Assembly (NCBI GenBank): GCA_036250195.1
Contig: JAVHZZ010000004.1
Span: 255,440,728-255,504,727, forward strand
Direction: 5' to 3'
DNA: 64,000 nucleotides
Origin: Mixophyes australis
Lineage: Eukaryota; Chordata; Amphibia; Anura; Limnodynastidae
Positions 45,341 to 64,000 of the stretch are shown here, in pieces. The notes beneath the pieces are model-generated. The model saw nothing but the letters and a program-made list of their open reading frames with translations. It had not been told where the DNA came from and searched no databases. The translations under genes and the position numbers were made by a program. How positions within the stretch are numbered: the first letter of the stretch is position 1; each line of letters opens with the position of its first letter.

Positions 45341-46440
45341 CTCAGTGGTCACTTTTACCTGTACACTTGCTTGTTAATGCAAATATCTAATTAGCCAATC
45401 AAGTGGCAATCTAATGCATAAAAGCTTGTAGACATGGTCAAAAGGATAACTTGTTTTTCAGACCAAATATCAGACCAATCACCAGAATGGGTAAGAAATG
45501 TGATCTAAGCGACTTTGACCGTGGAGTCATTGTTGAGTCCAGACAAGCTGGTTTGAGTATTTCAGAAACCTCTGATCTCCTGGGATTTTCAAGCACGACA
45601 CTTTCAAGAGTCTTACAGAGAATAATGCACAAAACAAAAAATATCCAGTGAACGGCACTACTGTGGGTAAAAACAACATTGTTAATGAGAGAGATCAGAG
45701 CAGAATGGCCAAAGTGATTCAAGGTGACAGAAAAGCAACAGTAACTCAAATAACTATGTGTTACAACAGTGGTATGCAGAAGAGCATCTCTGAACGCACA
45801 GCACGTCGAACCTTGAAGTAGATAGGTTACAGCAGTGAAAGACCACACCGGGTTCTACGAAGAACAGAAAACTGAGGCATCAGTGGGCATAGGCTCACCA
45901 AAACTATATAGTTGCAGATTGGAAAAACGTCACCTGGTCTGATGAAGCTCGATTTCTGCTGATGGTGGGGTAACAATTTGGCATAAACAACATGAATCCA
46001 TCCTGCCTTGTGGTACTGGTGCAGCCTGGTGCTGGTGGCGTGGGGAATATTTTCTTGCCACACATTAGGCCCATTAATACCAATTGAGCATCAATTTAAA
46101 TGCTACATCCTACCTGAGTAGTGTTGCTGGCCATGTGCATCTCTTTATGTTATCTCAAGCTGGTTCCACAAACATGACAATGAGCTCAGTGTACTCCAAT
46201 GGCTTCCATAGTCACCAGATCTCAATCCAATAGAGCACCTTTGGGATGTGGTGGAACAGGAGATTTACTGGATGAATGTGCAGTTAGCAAATATGAAGCA
46301 CCTGCGTGTAGATATCTTGTCAACATGACCTGAATCCCTAAGGAGTGTTGCCAGCACCTTGCTGTATCCATGTCACAAAGAATTCAGGCTGTTCGGAATA
46401 TATGCACACACACATACTAGATGAATGGTGTATTTTTATT
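45341..46440 (+). pseudogene. Tc1/mariner transposase pseudogene
   Basis: The left end CAGTGGTCACTTTTACCTGT and the following GCTTGTTAATGCAAATATCT are diverged forms of the terminal region of fish/frog Tc1 elements. The transposase starts at 45487, with MGKKCDLSDFDRGVIVESRQ, then AGLSISETSDLLGFSSTTLS (the paired-like helix-turn-helix DNA-binding domain). It loses frame after about 45650. Later fragments include RKATVTQIT (about 45730), SERTARRTL (45790) and DWKNVTWSDEARF (about 45918-45956, holding the first acidic catalytic residue). Several stops and frameshifts interrupt it, so it is dead. The right terminus near 46440 is poorly preserved. Confidence 0.85.
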
Positions 46441-47166
46441 TTTTTTACAAATGTATATATTTTATTGGACAGAATGATATCAATTTACATTTCACTCATA
46501 AAACTGAAAGTGAAATTTAATTTCTTGATTTGATTCTGGAAGGGTGACTATTAAAACCTATATTAAAACAGTAAACACTAATAGTTACCTACATTATGAG
46601 AGTGGACATCTGCATAAATGGAAAAAGAACATTCCATTTCACAAGTGAATCGTGATTAGCAGAGTGTACATTTGTAGTGAGGAGCCAGGAGTATACAGTT
46701 ACCTGCATATGTTTGTCCCTACTGCTAAGTCATATGCTCAACATCAGCAGTTTTTAAATCACTAGTGTAAATAACTAGTCCCAGCCCTCTGAATATGGAG
46801 ACATTGCAATAAGAGGTACCTGTTAGATACATGTTGAAATAGAATGTATCTAACCAAAAATTAAACATACAGGGTTTATATTTCCAAAATACTCTATTGC
46901 ATTATTGCCATGGTTTTTTTTTTATACCATAACTGCTGTTATTACCGTTTTAACAATAGCTTGATGTGCAAGCCCCAATATATATTATTTGTGAATATAA
47001 TTTCTTCTATTCATAAGCCCCTTTCTGGCTGTACAAGTAGAGTATATTTTACTGAACATCCTGCCTACAGTAGAATGATTTACATATCACAGCTATGCAC
47101 ATTCATTTATTCATAGTTATATACCATTTGAAAACAATTTTCTATCCTAAAATATGAATAATAATC
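46441..47166. other. PFN3 3' flank
   Basis: Region downstream of PFN3 in transcription sense. From about 46905 to 47160 it is similar to copy A at 32330-32730. No other gene is seen. Confidence 0.45.
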
Positions 47167-47172
47167 TTTATT
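47167..47172 (-). terminator. polyadenylation signal of PFN3
   Basis: AATAAA on the minus strand (TTTATT on plus), about 50 bases past the PFN3 stop codon. It is a correctly placed cleavage/polyadenylation hexamer. No poly(A) tract follows in the genome. Confidence 0.5.
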
Positions 47173-47219
47173 ATACCTGTAGAATTTATGCAGGAAATAT
47201 TCATAATCTTCTGCACATT

Positions 47220-47633
47220 TCAGAGGTCCCTAAGCTTCATGGCCTCGATGATATCATGCACTCTTTTATTCAGAGTGCCGCCATGTACGCCTTTTTTCCC
47301 CATCATAAATACCAGTGTTTTGGAGGACATGCCAATGCAGATGGACCGGTTATCTCTATGTTTTGTTCTAATGTCCATTACACAATCGTTTGGAACCAAC
47401 AGGTTATCTCGAATCACGCTACATTTCTTTCCAGCTATGGTGAGTCCCGTCTGCAAAAATCCTTTCCGATCTTGTCCGACAATAATTCCAACCTCTTGAG
47501 GGGAGATCGCAGCCAGAAGCCCCCCTGGCTTCGAGGCCCACACACACCTGTTACCTGTATTTCCTACAATTGCCATGTCTTCCACTGGCTCTTCCTTGAG
47601 GAACGTACCAATGTATGTCCTCCAATCTCCCAT
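47220..47633 (-). CDS. PFN3: profilin-3, intact single-exon gene
   Basis: 137 codons from ATG (47633) to TGA (47220), uninterrupted. The protein shows the profilin fold from end to end: MGDWRTYIGTFL with the aromatic residues that bind poly-proline, VWASKPGGLLAAISPQEV, GLTIAGKKCSVIRDNLL in the actin-binding face, and GKKGVHGGTLNKRVHDII at the C-terminus. Profilins bind monomeric actin and proline-rich partners in the cytoplasm; PFN3 is known in mammals as a testis/spermatid form. Two points favour PFN3 over PFN1/2: the gene has no introns and the length is 137 residues. The third is its position next to F12, as in mammals. The alternative is an unrelated processed copy, but no poly(A) tract or flanking repeats are seen. 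The AATAAA about 50 bases downstream suits an expressed gene. Two decayed duplicates lie to the left. Confidence 0.88.
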   Translation of the reverse strand: MGDWRTYIGTFLKEEPVEDMAIVGNTGNRCVWASKPGGLLAAISPQEVGIIVGQDRKGFLQTGLTIAGKKCSVIRDNLLVPNDCVMDIRTKHRDNRSICIGMSSKTLVFMMGKKGVHGGTLNKRVHDIIEAMKLRDL

Positions 47634-47699
47634 TTGGCTTAATCAGTGCTGTCTCTAGAACCAGGTGACTGTAATATGAAAGTCTATAACAGGCACTAT

Positions 47700-48476
47700 G
47701 AGCTTCCTTCTCAGCACATCCAGGACAAGTGTAGCTATTTCAGGCCAATACAGAGATTAATATCTCAATTCTATTCATCAGCTGCATTGTGATGTCATGG
47801 AAGAGTATGTTGCATTGTGATGTCATGGAATACTATGTTGTATTGTGAATTCGTGTAAGACTATTGTAGTATAATCAAGAGTTCTGACTTTTTACTACCA
47901 GCCGTATGATAATGTATACATGATACGTAATTTAGCACAAATGTCCTTCTGTTTAAGTGCGCTTAATGTTATGGATTTGTGTGTCAAACTGTGGGTGTCT
48001 TTAGGGTTACAAATGTTTGCAGCGGCTGATGGGAGGAGTGACTTGAATGCCGTAAAGGGATGCATTTACAGGAGTGTTCCTGGCTTACCAGTAGAGTGCA
48101 CACAACCTTCTTCTTTCTACAAAAAGGACTTGAACTGAAGTCCTGGAGATTGGCTCTCCTCTCTATAATGATAATGGGATGCTATTTACATATTCCAGTT
48201 GCGCTACTTGGCACACATCTACTAATGTAATAAAGAACTTCAAACACAAAATCGGACATGTAATAAAGACAGTTTCACTATTCTTGCACTTATGATTAAT
48301 TTAACAAAAGTATTTTAATACTAAAGTGCTAGTAGGTTGGACTTGATGTGTGTTTTAAATGTTTACACCCTATGTATTTTCTAAGGCATCTGCTGCACTG
48401 CAAAACTAGACTCAGATTGCTTTTACAGGGATGTGCTTCCACGGATCGGATAAACTGGCATGCACATTGAAACGGG
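47700..48476. other. PFN3 upstream region, nothing recognised
   Basis: Presumed promoter side of PFN3. 47780-47850 holds a short tandem duplication (GCATTGTGATGTCATGGAA-type). No TATA box in an obvious position was identified. Confidence 0.4.
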
Positions 48477-48491
48477 CTTGAAGGAAAGTTA

Positions 48492-49082
48492 CATATAGAG
48501 AGTATGGTAGGTGCGCACTGGTCTAAGTGAGACCTGTATAACCAGCAGCTAAGGATCTTACAGGTGATTTCTGACCTGTCAGTATTGTGGAAGATTAGAG
48601 AGGTTGATCCTGCGCTAATGTCATACAGAGAGGGTATGGAATATGGGTTACTGTTAGTAAAGTTGGTATTTACACGTGTATAATAAGTGGAGAATATGTG
48701 TCTAAAATACTATGATTTATTTTGCCATGTGCCTATTGGCTAGAAGCAGCTAATACAGTACATTACATATAACATCATTCTTCAATAATACGATCCAGCT
48801 TATAGGACATATAAATAGGTAATTTAAATTTGATGAAAAAATAAAAATAAATAAATAAAACTAAAACTAAAATTCAGAGTCCATGGATAATGACATCCAA
48901 TTGTACATAATCAGTTCATCCATTGGGAGTTGGTAAATACCGATTAGGTGTACTATAGACAAAGTCCGTATTGAGTGGAGTACACGTGTCCTGATTTGAA
49001 AAGGAAATACCAACTTTAATAACAATAACCCATATTCCATACCCTCTCTGTATAACATTAGCGCAGGATCAATCTCTCTAAT
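48492..49082. mobile_element. asymmetric inverted-repeat insertion with 15-bp TSD
   Basis: Flanked by a perfect 15-bp direct repeat CTTGAAGGAAAGTTA (48477-48491 and 49083-49097). Arms of about 90 bp (48593-48682 and about 48982-49083) mirror each other, for example GATTAGAGAGGTTGATCCTG. A one-sided head of about 100 bp (48492-48592) precedes the left arm. The plan matches the insertion at 36743-37750, although the sequences differ. Confidence 0.75.
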
Positions 49083-49097
49083 CTTGAAGGAAAGTTA

Positions 49098-50369
49098 GGC
49101 GTACTCATGCATTTATAGAAGCATTGTGGATTCAAAGATTTTGCAGTTCATAAATTACCATTATTAAAAGCAAAAGGATTTAGCGCAGTGCTATTTTATA
49201 TGGGTGTTGCTTTAATAAATTATTGGCATATGTTTCCATGTGATGACTATTTAACTTGTACTCCTTTAAAGAAGTGTCAGCGGTCATTCACGAAACACAG
49301 CTGATGCACACAAAACGCATTTGTTTTTCATCAGTTTGCTTGGATGGTCCACTAGCGCTCTTCAAGTGCGCCTCAGTGTGCGGAAATATCTTCATGACTG
49401 CACTGTGCAAAAGTGTAAAGGTCACAGCAAAGTCCATCTTCCTACCTCTTTAATACCACCACTTATAATTAAACACATGTTTCAGCTATTCTCTAAACAT
49501 ACTGCTTGGTTTAGTCTCATTTTAAATCAATGATGAGGATGAGGGGATAAGGGGATTGACTTTATTACATGTTGTAATTTTCTGTGGTTTGGAGTTACCT
49601 ATAAATGCTCTTCTCCACCAAGTCCAACATGAAGGTGAAAAGCAGGTTCCATTAAAAGTATAGGACAAGACCCGAAGACCGCCATCTCTCAACAGGTTGT
49701 AAAACAGGTTGCTCTATGGAAATGGCTGTAAACAGCTTCACATAAGGAAAGCCCTTAAAATGCACCCTTTACCTCATTGTGCAAAAGGAAATCTTTATCT
49801 CCATTCAGCAAATCTAGGCGCATCAGTCCTCTGTACTTTGCTAGGATCACCCTCACTCTGCTCACCCCCTTCCCTGAGCCTCTGCACTATCTTTCGCCCT
49901 AAACCCATGCACCTTAGAGGAAATCTAAGCACATAGCATGTAAGATAGGAAGGGTCATTTAAAAGCCACAAAAGAACCAAAACTATAACAAGAAAGTTGA
50001 ACTGAAAAGTGGATTTTGGTAGGTTGGAACTGATGTTCAGATTGATTTTCTGGAGGCAGTTCCAGGGACCCGAAAGTGGGCGTGCACCTTGAAATGCTCA
50101 AGCTAGACAAGTAAGTGCACTTAATTACACAAAAAAGCATAGTAGGTCTGCACTTTTTGTGCTTTGTAAAAGATTAACTTTAATCTGCATGTGAAATCAT
50201 ACATGAAGAATAAGTAAAGGAGGAGGAGTATTCACTTATATTAAATTCATTAGTTTTCCTTCGGTTGGGGGTCACTGCCACATGAACCCCATCATAACTG
50301 TAATCCAGTACAGACAGTCAGATAAGGATAGAGCTCTCAGCGTTGTCCAATGTTGGGGGGAAAAAAGAC
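49098..50369. other. nothing recognised
   Basis: No supported exon or element. Distance and orientation make it intergenic between PFN3 and F12. Confidence 0.4.
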
Positions 50370-50549
50370 TAGGGGCTAGATTTACTAAGCTGCGGGTTTG
50401 AAAAAGTGGGGATGTTGCCTATAGCAACCAATCAGATTCTAGCTTTAATTTTGTAGAAGGTACTAAATAAATGAAAGCTAGAATCTGATTGGTTGCTATA
50501 GGCAACATCCCCACTTTTTCAAACCCGCAGCTTAGTAAATCTAGCCCTA
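50370..50549. mobile_element. palindromic MITE, young copy
   Basis: Nearly perfect palindrome: GGGGCTAGATTTACTAAGCT and its complement at the other end, with GGGATGTTGCCTATAGCAAC mirrored inside, and TA at both ends (50370-50371 and 50548-50549). This suits a Tc1/mariner-type element with TA duplication. It is the best preserved of three copies here. Confidence 0.88.
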
Positions 50550-50551
50550 GG

Positions 50552-50694
50552 GGGTAAATGTATCACCTGCCGATTTTTTTCAACTCGCCGCTAATCTGCG
50601 ATTTTGCAGTGAAAATTTAAAGCAGCAATGGCTTTAAAGATAAAACAATGCCAAATTGCGGCAAGTTGAGAAAATCGCCAGTTGATACATTTAC
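50552..50694. mobile_element. second palindromic MITE family
   Basis: GGTAAATGTATCA...CGATTTTTTTCAACTCGCCGC is mirrored by GCGGCAAGTTGAGAAAATCG...TGATACATTTACC. It lies between two copies of another palindromic family with only a few bases of separation. Confidence 0.8.
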
Positions 50695-50698
50695 CACA

Positions 50699-50873
50699 GT
50701 GGATAAATTTATCAAGCTGCGGGTTTGAAAAAGTGGAGATGTTCCCTATAGCAGCCAATCAGATTCTAGCTGTCATTTTGTAGAATGTACTTAATAAATG
50801 ATAACTAGAACCTGATTGGTTGCTATAGGCAACATCTTCACTTTTTCAAACTCGTAGCTTGATAAATTTACCC
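50699..50873. mobile_element. palindromic MITE, older copy
   Basis: Same family as 50370-50549 with more substitutions: ATAAATTTATCAAGCTGCGG at the left and AGCTTGATAAATTTA at the right. Confidence 0.85.
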
Positions 50874-51288
50874 TGAGAACTCCTTCAAATGCCCTTTTGC
50901 ATCCATGTATTTAATATTTAATTTTCATTGTTTGCAATTGTTATGCTGTAAAATGAAATCTAAAATCTAAAATGTGTATAAGAACGAAAAAGTTACAACA
51001 GACCAGAAAGATGCGATTATTTCTCTTTAGTATCCAACATTGAGTTCTGCTGTTCTTACTAAATTAAGAAATGCTTTCAAAAGAGAAGAACACCATTTGT
51101 AAGTTCCATGCAGAAAAAGGACAAGGGATAATCTCTTTTTTAATCTAATGAATATATTGAATCAAACAGAATAATACCGAATAAGTGTCTTTGTCAAAGG
51201 GATCATGCAAATATATGTTATGCCTAAACCGAAGATATACCAAACGGAGTAACAGAACGGGTGATTTCCAAGGTGGGCTCGGTATGGC

Positions 51289-61728
<10,440 letters not shown>

Positions 61729-62387
61729 CTGTAGACAAAAAGTAAAAAAAAAAATTGGAATTACGCTAACAATGCAAACTTATAAGGATAGGATAATTTA
61801 TATTCCCTTTGTAACATCTCCTGCAAATTTGATCTAAGCGCTCTGTTATCTACATTTCAGTGATTCACTGATCTCTTGCAACAAGAGAGTCTCAATGTAG
61901 AACGATGTGCCTGCTGACACAATGCTAGTCCATAGGGTATGTACAGACACTGGGAGGTCTGAGGATTTGGAGAGGAAGTTCATTATATAAAGTGCGATGT
62001 GCATACATGTAATAAAAAAAGTTAATTCAACGACAGTTGAATGTTGTGCAGGATTACTTCATACACATCCTTATGGTGTCAGAAGTGGGCACAAGGTCTC
62101 TGACACATCACTCCCTTATTGCTAACAACTGGTTCCAATTCAAGTAAGAGTGGCGTGTCTACTACATTGCAGTTGTATCAGAGAAATCAAAAAAGGTACA
62201 GGCATACACTCTGCTTAATTTAGCTGGTGCAGAGGCAGTAGGAAAATTTGATACGTTTGTATTTGAGGAGATGAGAAATACAAAAGACCCCAAAAGAACT
62301 AATAAAGATATCTGCAGAAACATGTCTTCCAGGGAAAAAAGTAATAAAGGACATACATGTCTTTAACATAACAAATCAAAAACACGG

Positions 62388-62579
62388 TGGCTAAGTGGTT
62401 AGCAATTCTGCCTTACAGCACTGGGGTCATGAGTTCAATCCCCAACCATGGTCTTATCTGTGAGGAGTTTGTATATTCTCCCCGTGTTTGCGTGGGTTTC
62501 CTCCAGGTGCTCCGGTTTCCTCTCACACTCCAACAACATACTAGTAGGTTACTTGGCTGCTAACAAAGTGTGTGTGTGT

Positions 62580-62616
<37 letters not shown>

Positions 62617-62716
62617 GGAATTTAGACTGTAAGCCCCAATGGGGCAGGGACTGATGTGAATGAGTTCTCTGTACAGCGCTGCGGAATTAGTGGCGCTATA
62701 TAAATAAATTATGATG
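62388..62716 (+). mobile_element. tRNA-headed SINE, V-SINE-like, full length
   Basis: Head GTGGCTAAGTGGTTAGCAAT and GGGGTCATGAGTTCAATCCC carry tRNA-like A and B boxes (internal polymerase III promoter). The core follows: TCCCCGTGTTTGCGTGGGTT, then CTCCGGTTTCCTCTCACACT. A GT microsatellite (62571-62612) lies inside, and the tail is TAAATAAATTATGATGATG. Short AAAAACA direct repeats at both ends fit a target duplication. It interrupts the Gypsy gag frame. Confidence 0.9.
62571..62612. repeat. (GT)n microsatellite in SINE
   Basis: Alternating GT tract with one GTAT interruption, expanded from the GT-rich spacer of the SINE. Confidence 0.95.
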
Positions 62717-63592
62717 ATGCTGAAAAACATGAAGAAACTCTTCAATCATATGTGTCCACACTTAAAATGTTTGCAAAGAAATGTGATTTTGGTGTGATTA
62801 CCAGTAAACAAATAAGAGACAGGATTGTATATGGCATAGAAAATGACTCTGTCTGCGTGCAGCTCCTGAGAGAAAGGGTACTCACACTAGAAACCACCAT
62901 TAATATAAGTATGCTTAGCAAACTGAGTGGAGCACAAGAGAATTAAAGAAAGAGGCAGAAGAATGCCCCGTACATCACACACCATTTCAACACATACAAT
63001 GCCCAAACTCTAATGGTCATCACCCAGCTGAATTACATAAATGCCCAGTTTTCAATTCATGCAGAAAGTGCTGTAGGTCAAGGCATGTCATGGCAGTCAG
63101 GCTGCAGCAGGAACAGCAACGGCCACAACAAGAAACAAACATACAAAGATGATCAATCAACTTGAAAATGAAGCAGACCTGACAAAAACACTGTACTATA
63201 AAAGTATAGATTTACCCTCAAAAAGGGGCACATTTTTGACAATTACAACAACAGAACTGTTAAAAAATAGACACGGGTCGAAATGCAATGTCATGTGTAA
63301 GCGCTTGTTACATCAAATCGAACCGCATGCACGAATAGACCACTCAAGCACAGACTACCTTGAGGCCTACAGTGGTCAAGTAGTCAAAACAATGGACACA
63401 ACCATTCTTAACTTGTGTAAAGCTACAATTTCGTATCTTGGACTGCAAAGCGAAACCACTGTGCATGCTGCCACTTGTAGTGCCACAAGTAAGTACTTTT
63501 AAATGGTGTCCCCATCTGGAAATATTAAGTGTTGCAAAAAATATTTATTGCCCCACATAATACCCACTCGTATTGAAATACCCACTAGTAAT

Positions 63593-64000
63593 TGTTACGG
63601 CTACCAGCAATTATCATAAGCTTACAGAACTATAGTAAAGGTCTATAGTATAGAGCACCCACCTTTCCCATAGATCTTGATATGCTCACAGGTACTCAGA
63701 TGACCCCAGGTCTTATACTCAACGTAGTGCAAGCTTATGAGAAACTCCGCAGCACAGAAGTAGAAGGTGATGACAGAAGGTAACGATGGTCAGGAACAAG
63801 CCAGGGTCCAAGAGCAAGAGAAGTTAGCGAGGTCAAGTTCAGGCAAAAGAACAGGGCCGGCAGCAAACAAAGTTATCCAAATCACAAACAAAGGTCAGGG
63901 TCACAAGCAAATATCCGAAGTCAAGGAAACAAGCCAAAGGACAAACACAGAAGACAATCCAGGGATAAGCACAACAAGACAAGAGCAGCAACCAGGAACT
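63593..64000. mobile_element. LTR-like sequence running off the window
   Basis: Starts TGTTACGGCTACCAGCAATT and continues into GGTCA/CAAGG-rich sequence (63780-63990) like that in 29820-30628 and 2870-3020. It follows the Gypsy remnant, but the direct relationship cannot be shown because the end is outside the window. Confidence 0.45.

Larger units (their letters stand above)
62170..63500 (+). pseudogene. Gypsy gag-protease remnant split by a SINE
   Basis: Gag begins around SEKSKKVQAYTLLNLAGAEA (62171-62230), breaks at the SINE (62388-62716), and resumes with HEETLQSYVSTLKMFAKKCD, FGVITSKQIRDRIVYGI and LRERVLTLE, the usual capsid pattern of Gypsy elements. A zinc-knuckle-like region follows in another frame (CPNSNGHHPAELHKCPVF, about 63000-63050). 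The frame at 63149-63502 holds KNRHGSKCNVM, a decayed retropepsin active site (normally DTG-x-KCNVM-like). Frameshifts and stops show it is inactive. Reverse transcriptase is absent. Confidence 0.75.

Noticed and set aside
47220..47633. Profilin as a recent processed retrocopy
   Set aside because: No poly(A) tract or flanking duplication, an intact frame, and the expected PFN3 length and position. An ancestral single-exon gene is simpler.
62388..62460. tRNA gene on the plus strand
   Set aside because: A and B boxes are present, but there is no proper acceptor stem pairing, and the sequence continues into a SINE core. It is a SINE head.

Overview
This window is vertebrate nuclear DNA, most likely from a frog (anuran amphibian). 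Exons are short, separated by long introns and bounded by GT/AG. Most of the sequence is transposon-derived: palindromic mini-elements with GCAACCAATCAGATTCTAG-type arms, many non-autonomous hAT elements, tRNA-headed SINEs, Ty3/Gypsy, Penelope-like, Tc1 and L1-like remnants. The class call rests on repeats I recognise from frog genomes and on protein similarity; no species can be named.

Two host genes are well supported, both on the minus strand. The first is an intact, intronless profilin of 137 codons (47220-47633), read as PFN3. The second is ten consecutive exons of coagulation factor XII (F12, 51289-61728), from the first EGF domain to the stop codon. The signal peptide and fibronectin type II exons lie beyond the right edge or were not found. 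PFN3 next to F12 is also the mammalian arrangement, so the pair looks like conserved synteny. Two decayed copies of the PFN3 neighbourhood lie to the left (about 32040-33072, and pieces between 38500 and 42953); the first still holds 25 codons of the profilin C-terminus.

Layout: 1-1484, a 100-bp satellite running off the left edge. 1.5-31 kb, intergenic repeats: LTR fragments, MITEs, an L1-clade insertion, a Penelope-like reverse transcriptase remnant, a solo LTR, two minisatellite-bearing hAT elements, a SCAN-type (Gmr1-like) gag remnant, and a Gypsy element (27367-30628) with target-site duplications, an internal deletion and a nested hAT. 32-44.6 kb: PFN3 duplication remnants split by a large hAT transposon (33073 to about 38445, itself interrupted by a long inverted-repeat element), a second hAT carrying a minisatellite (40671-42759) and a promoter-bearing LTR (42954-44652). 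45-51 kb: a Tc1 pseudogene, PFN3, an asymmetric inverted-repeat element and a cluster of palindromic MITEs. 51.3-61.7 kb: F12, with hAT and SINE insertions in its introns. 62-64 kb: a Gypsy gag-protease remnant split by a SINE, then an LTR-like sequence.

No bacterial-type system, CRISPR array or operon is present. The most unusual items are the PFN3-F12 linkage with local PFN3 duplication, the two asymmetric inverted-repeat insertions with 14-15 bp target duplications, the hAT elements that carry expanded minisatellites, and the layered insertions whose order can be read from target-site duplications.
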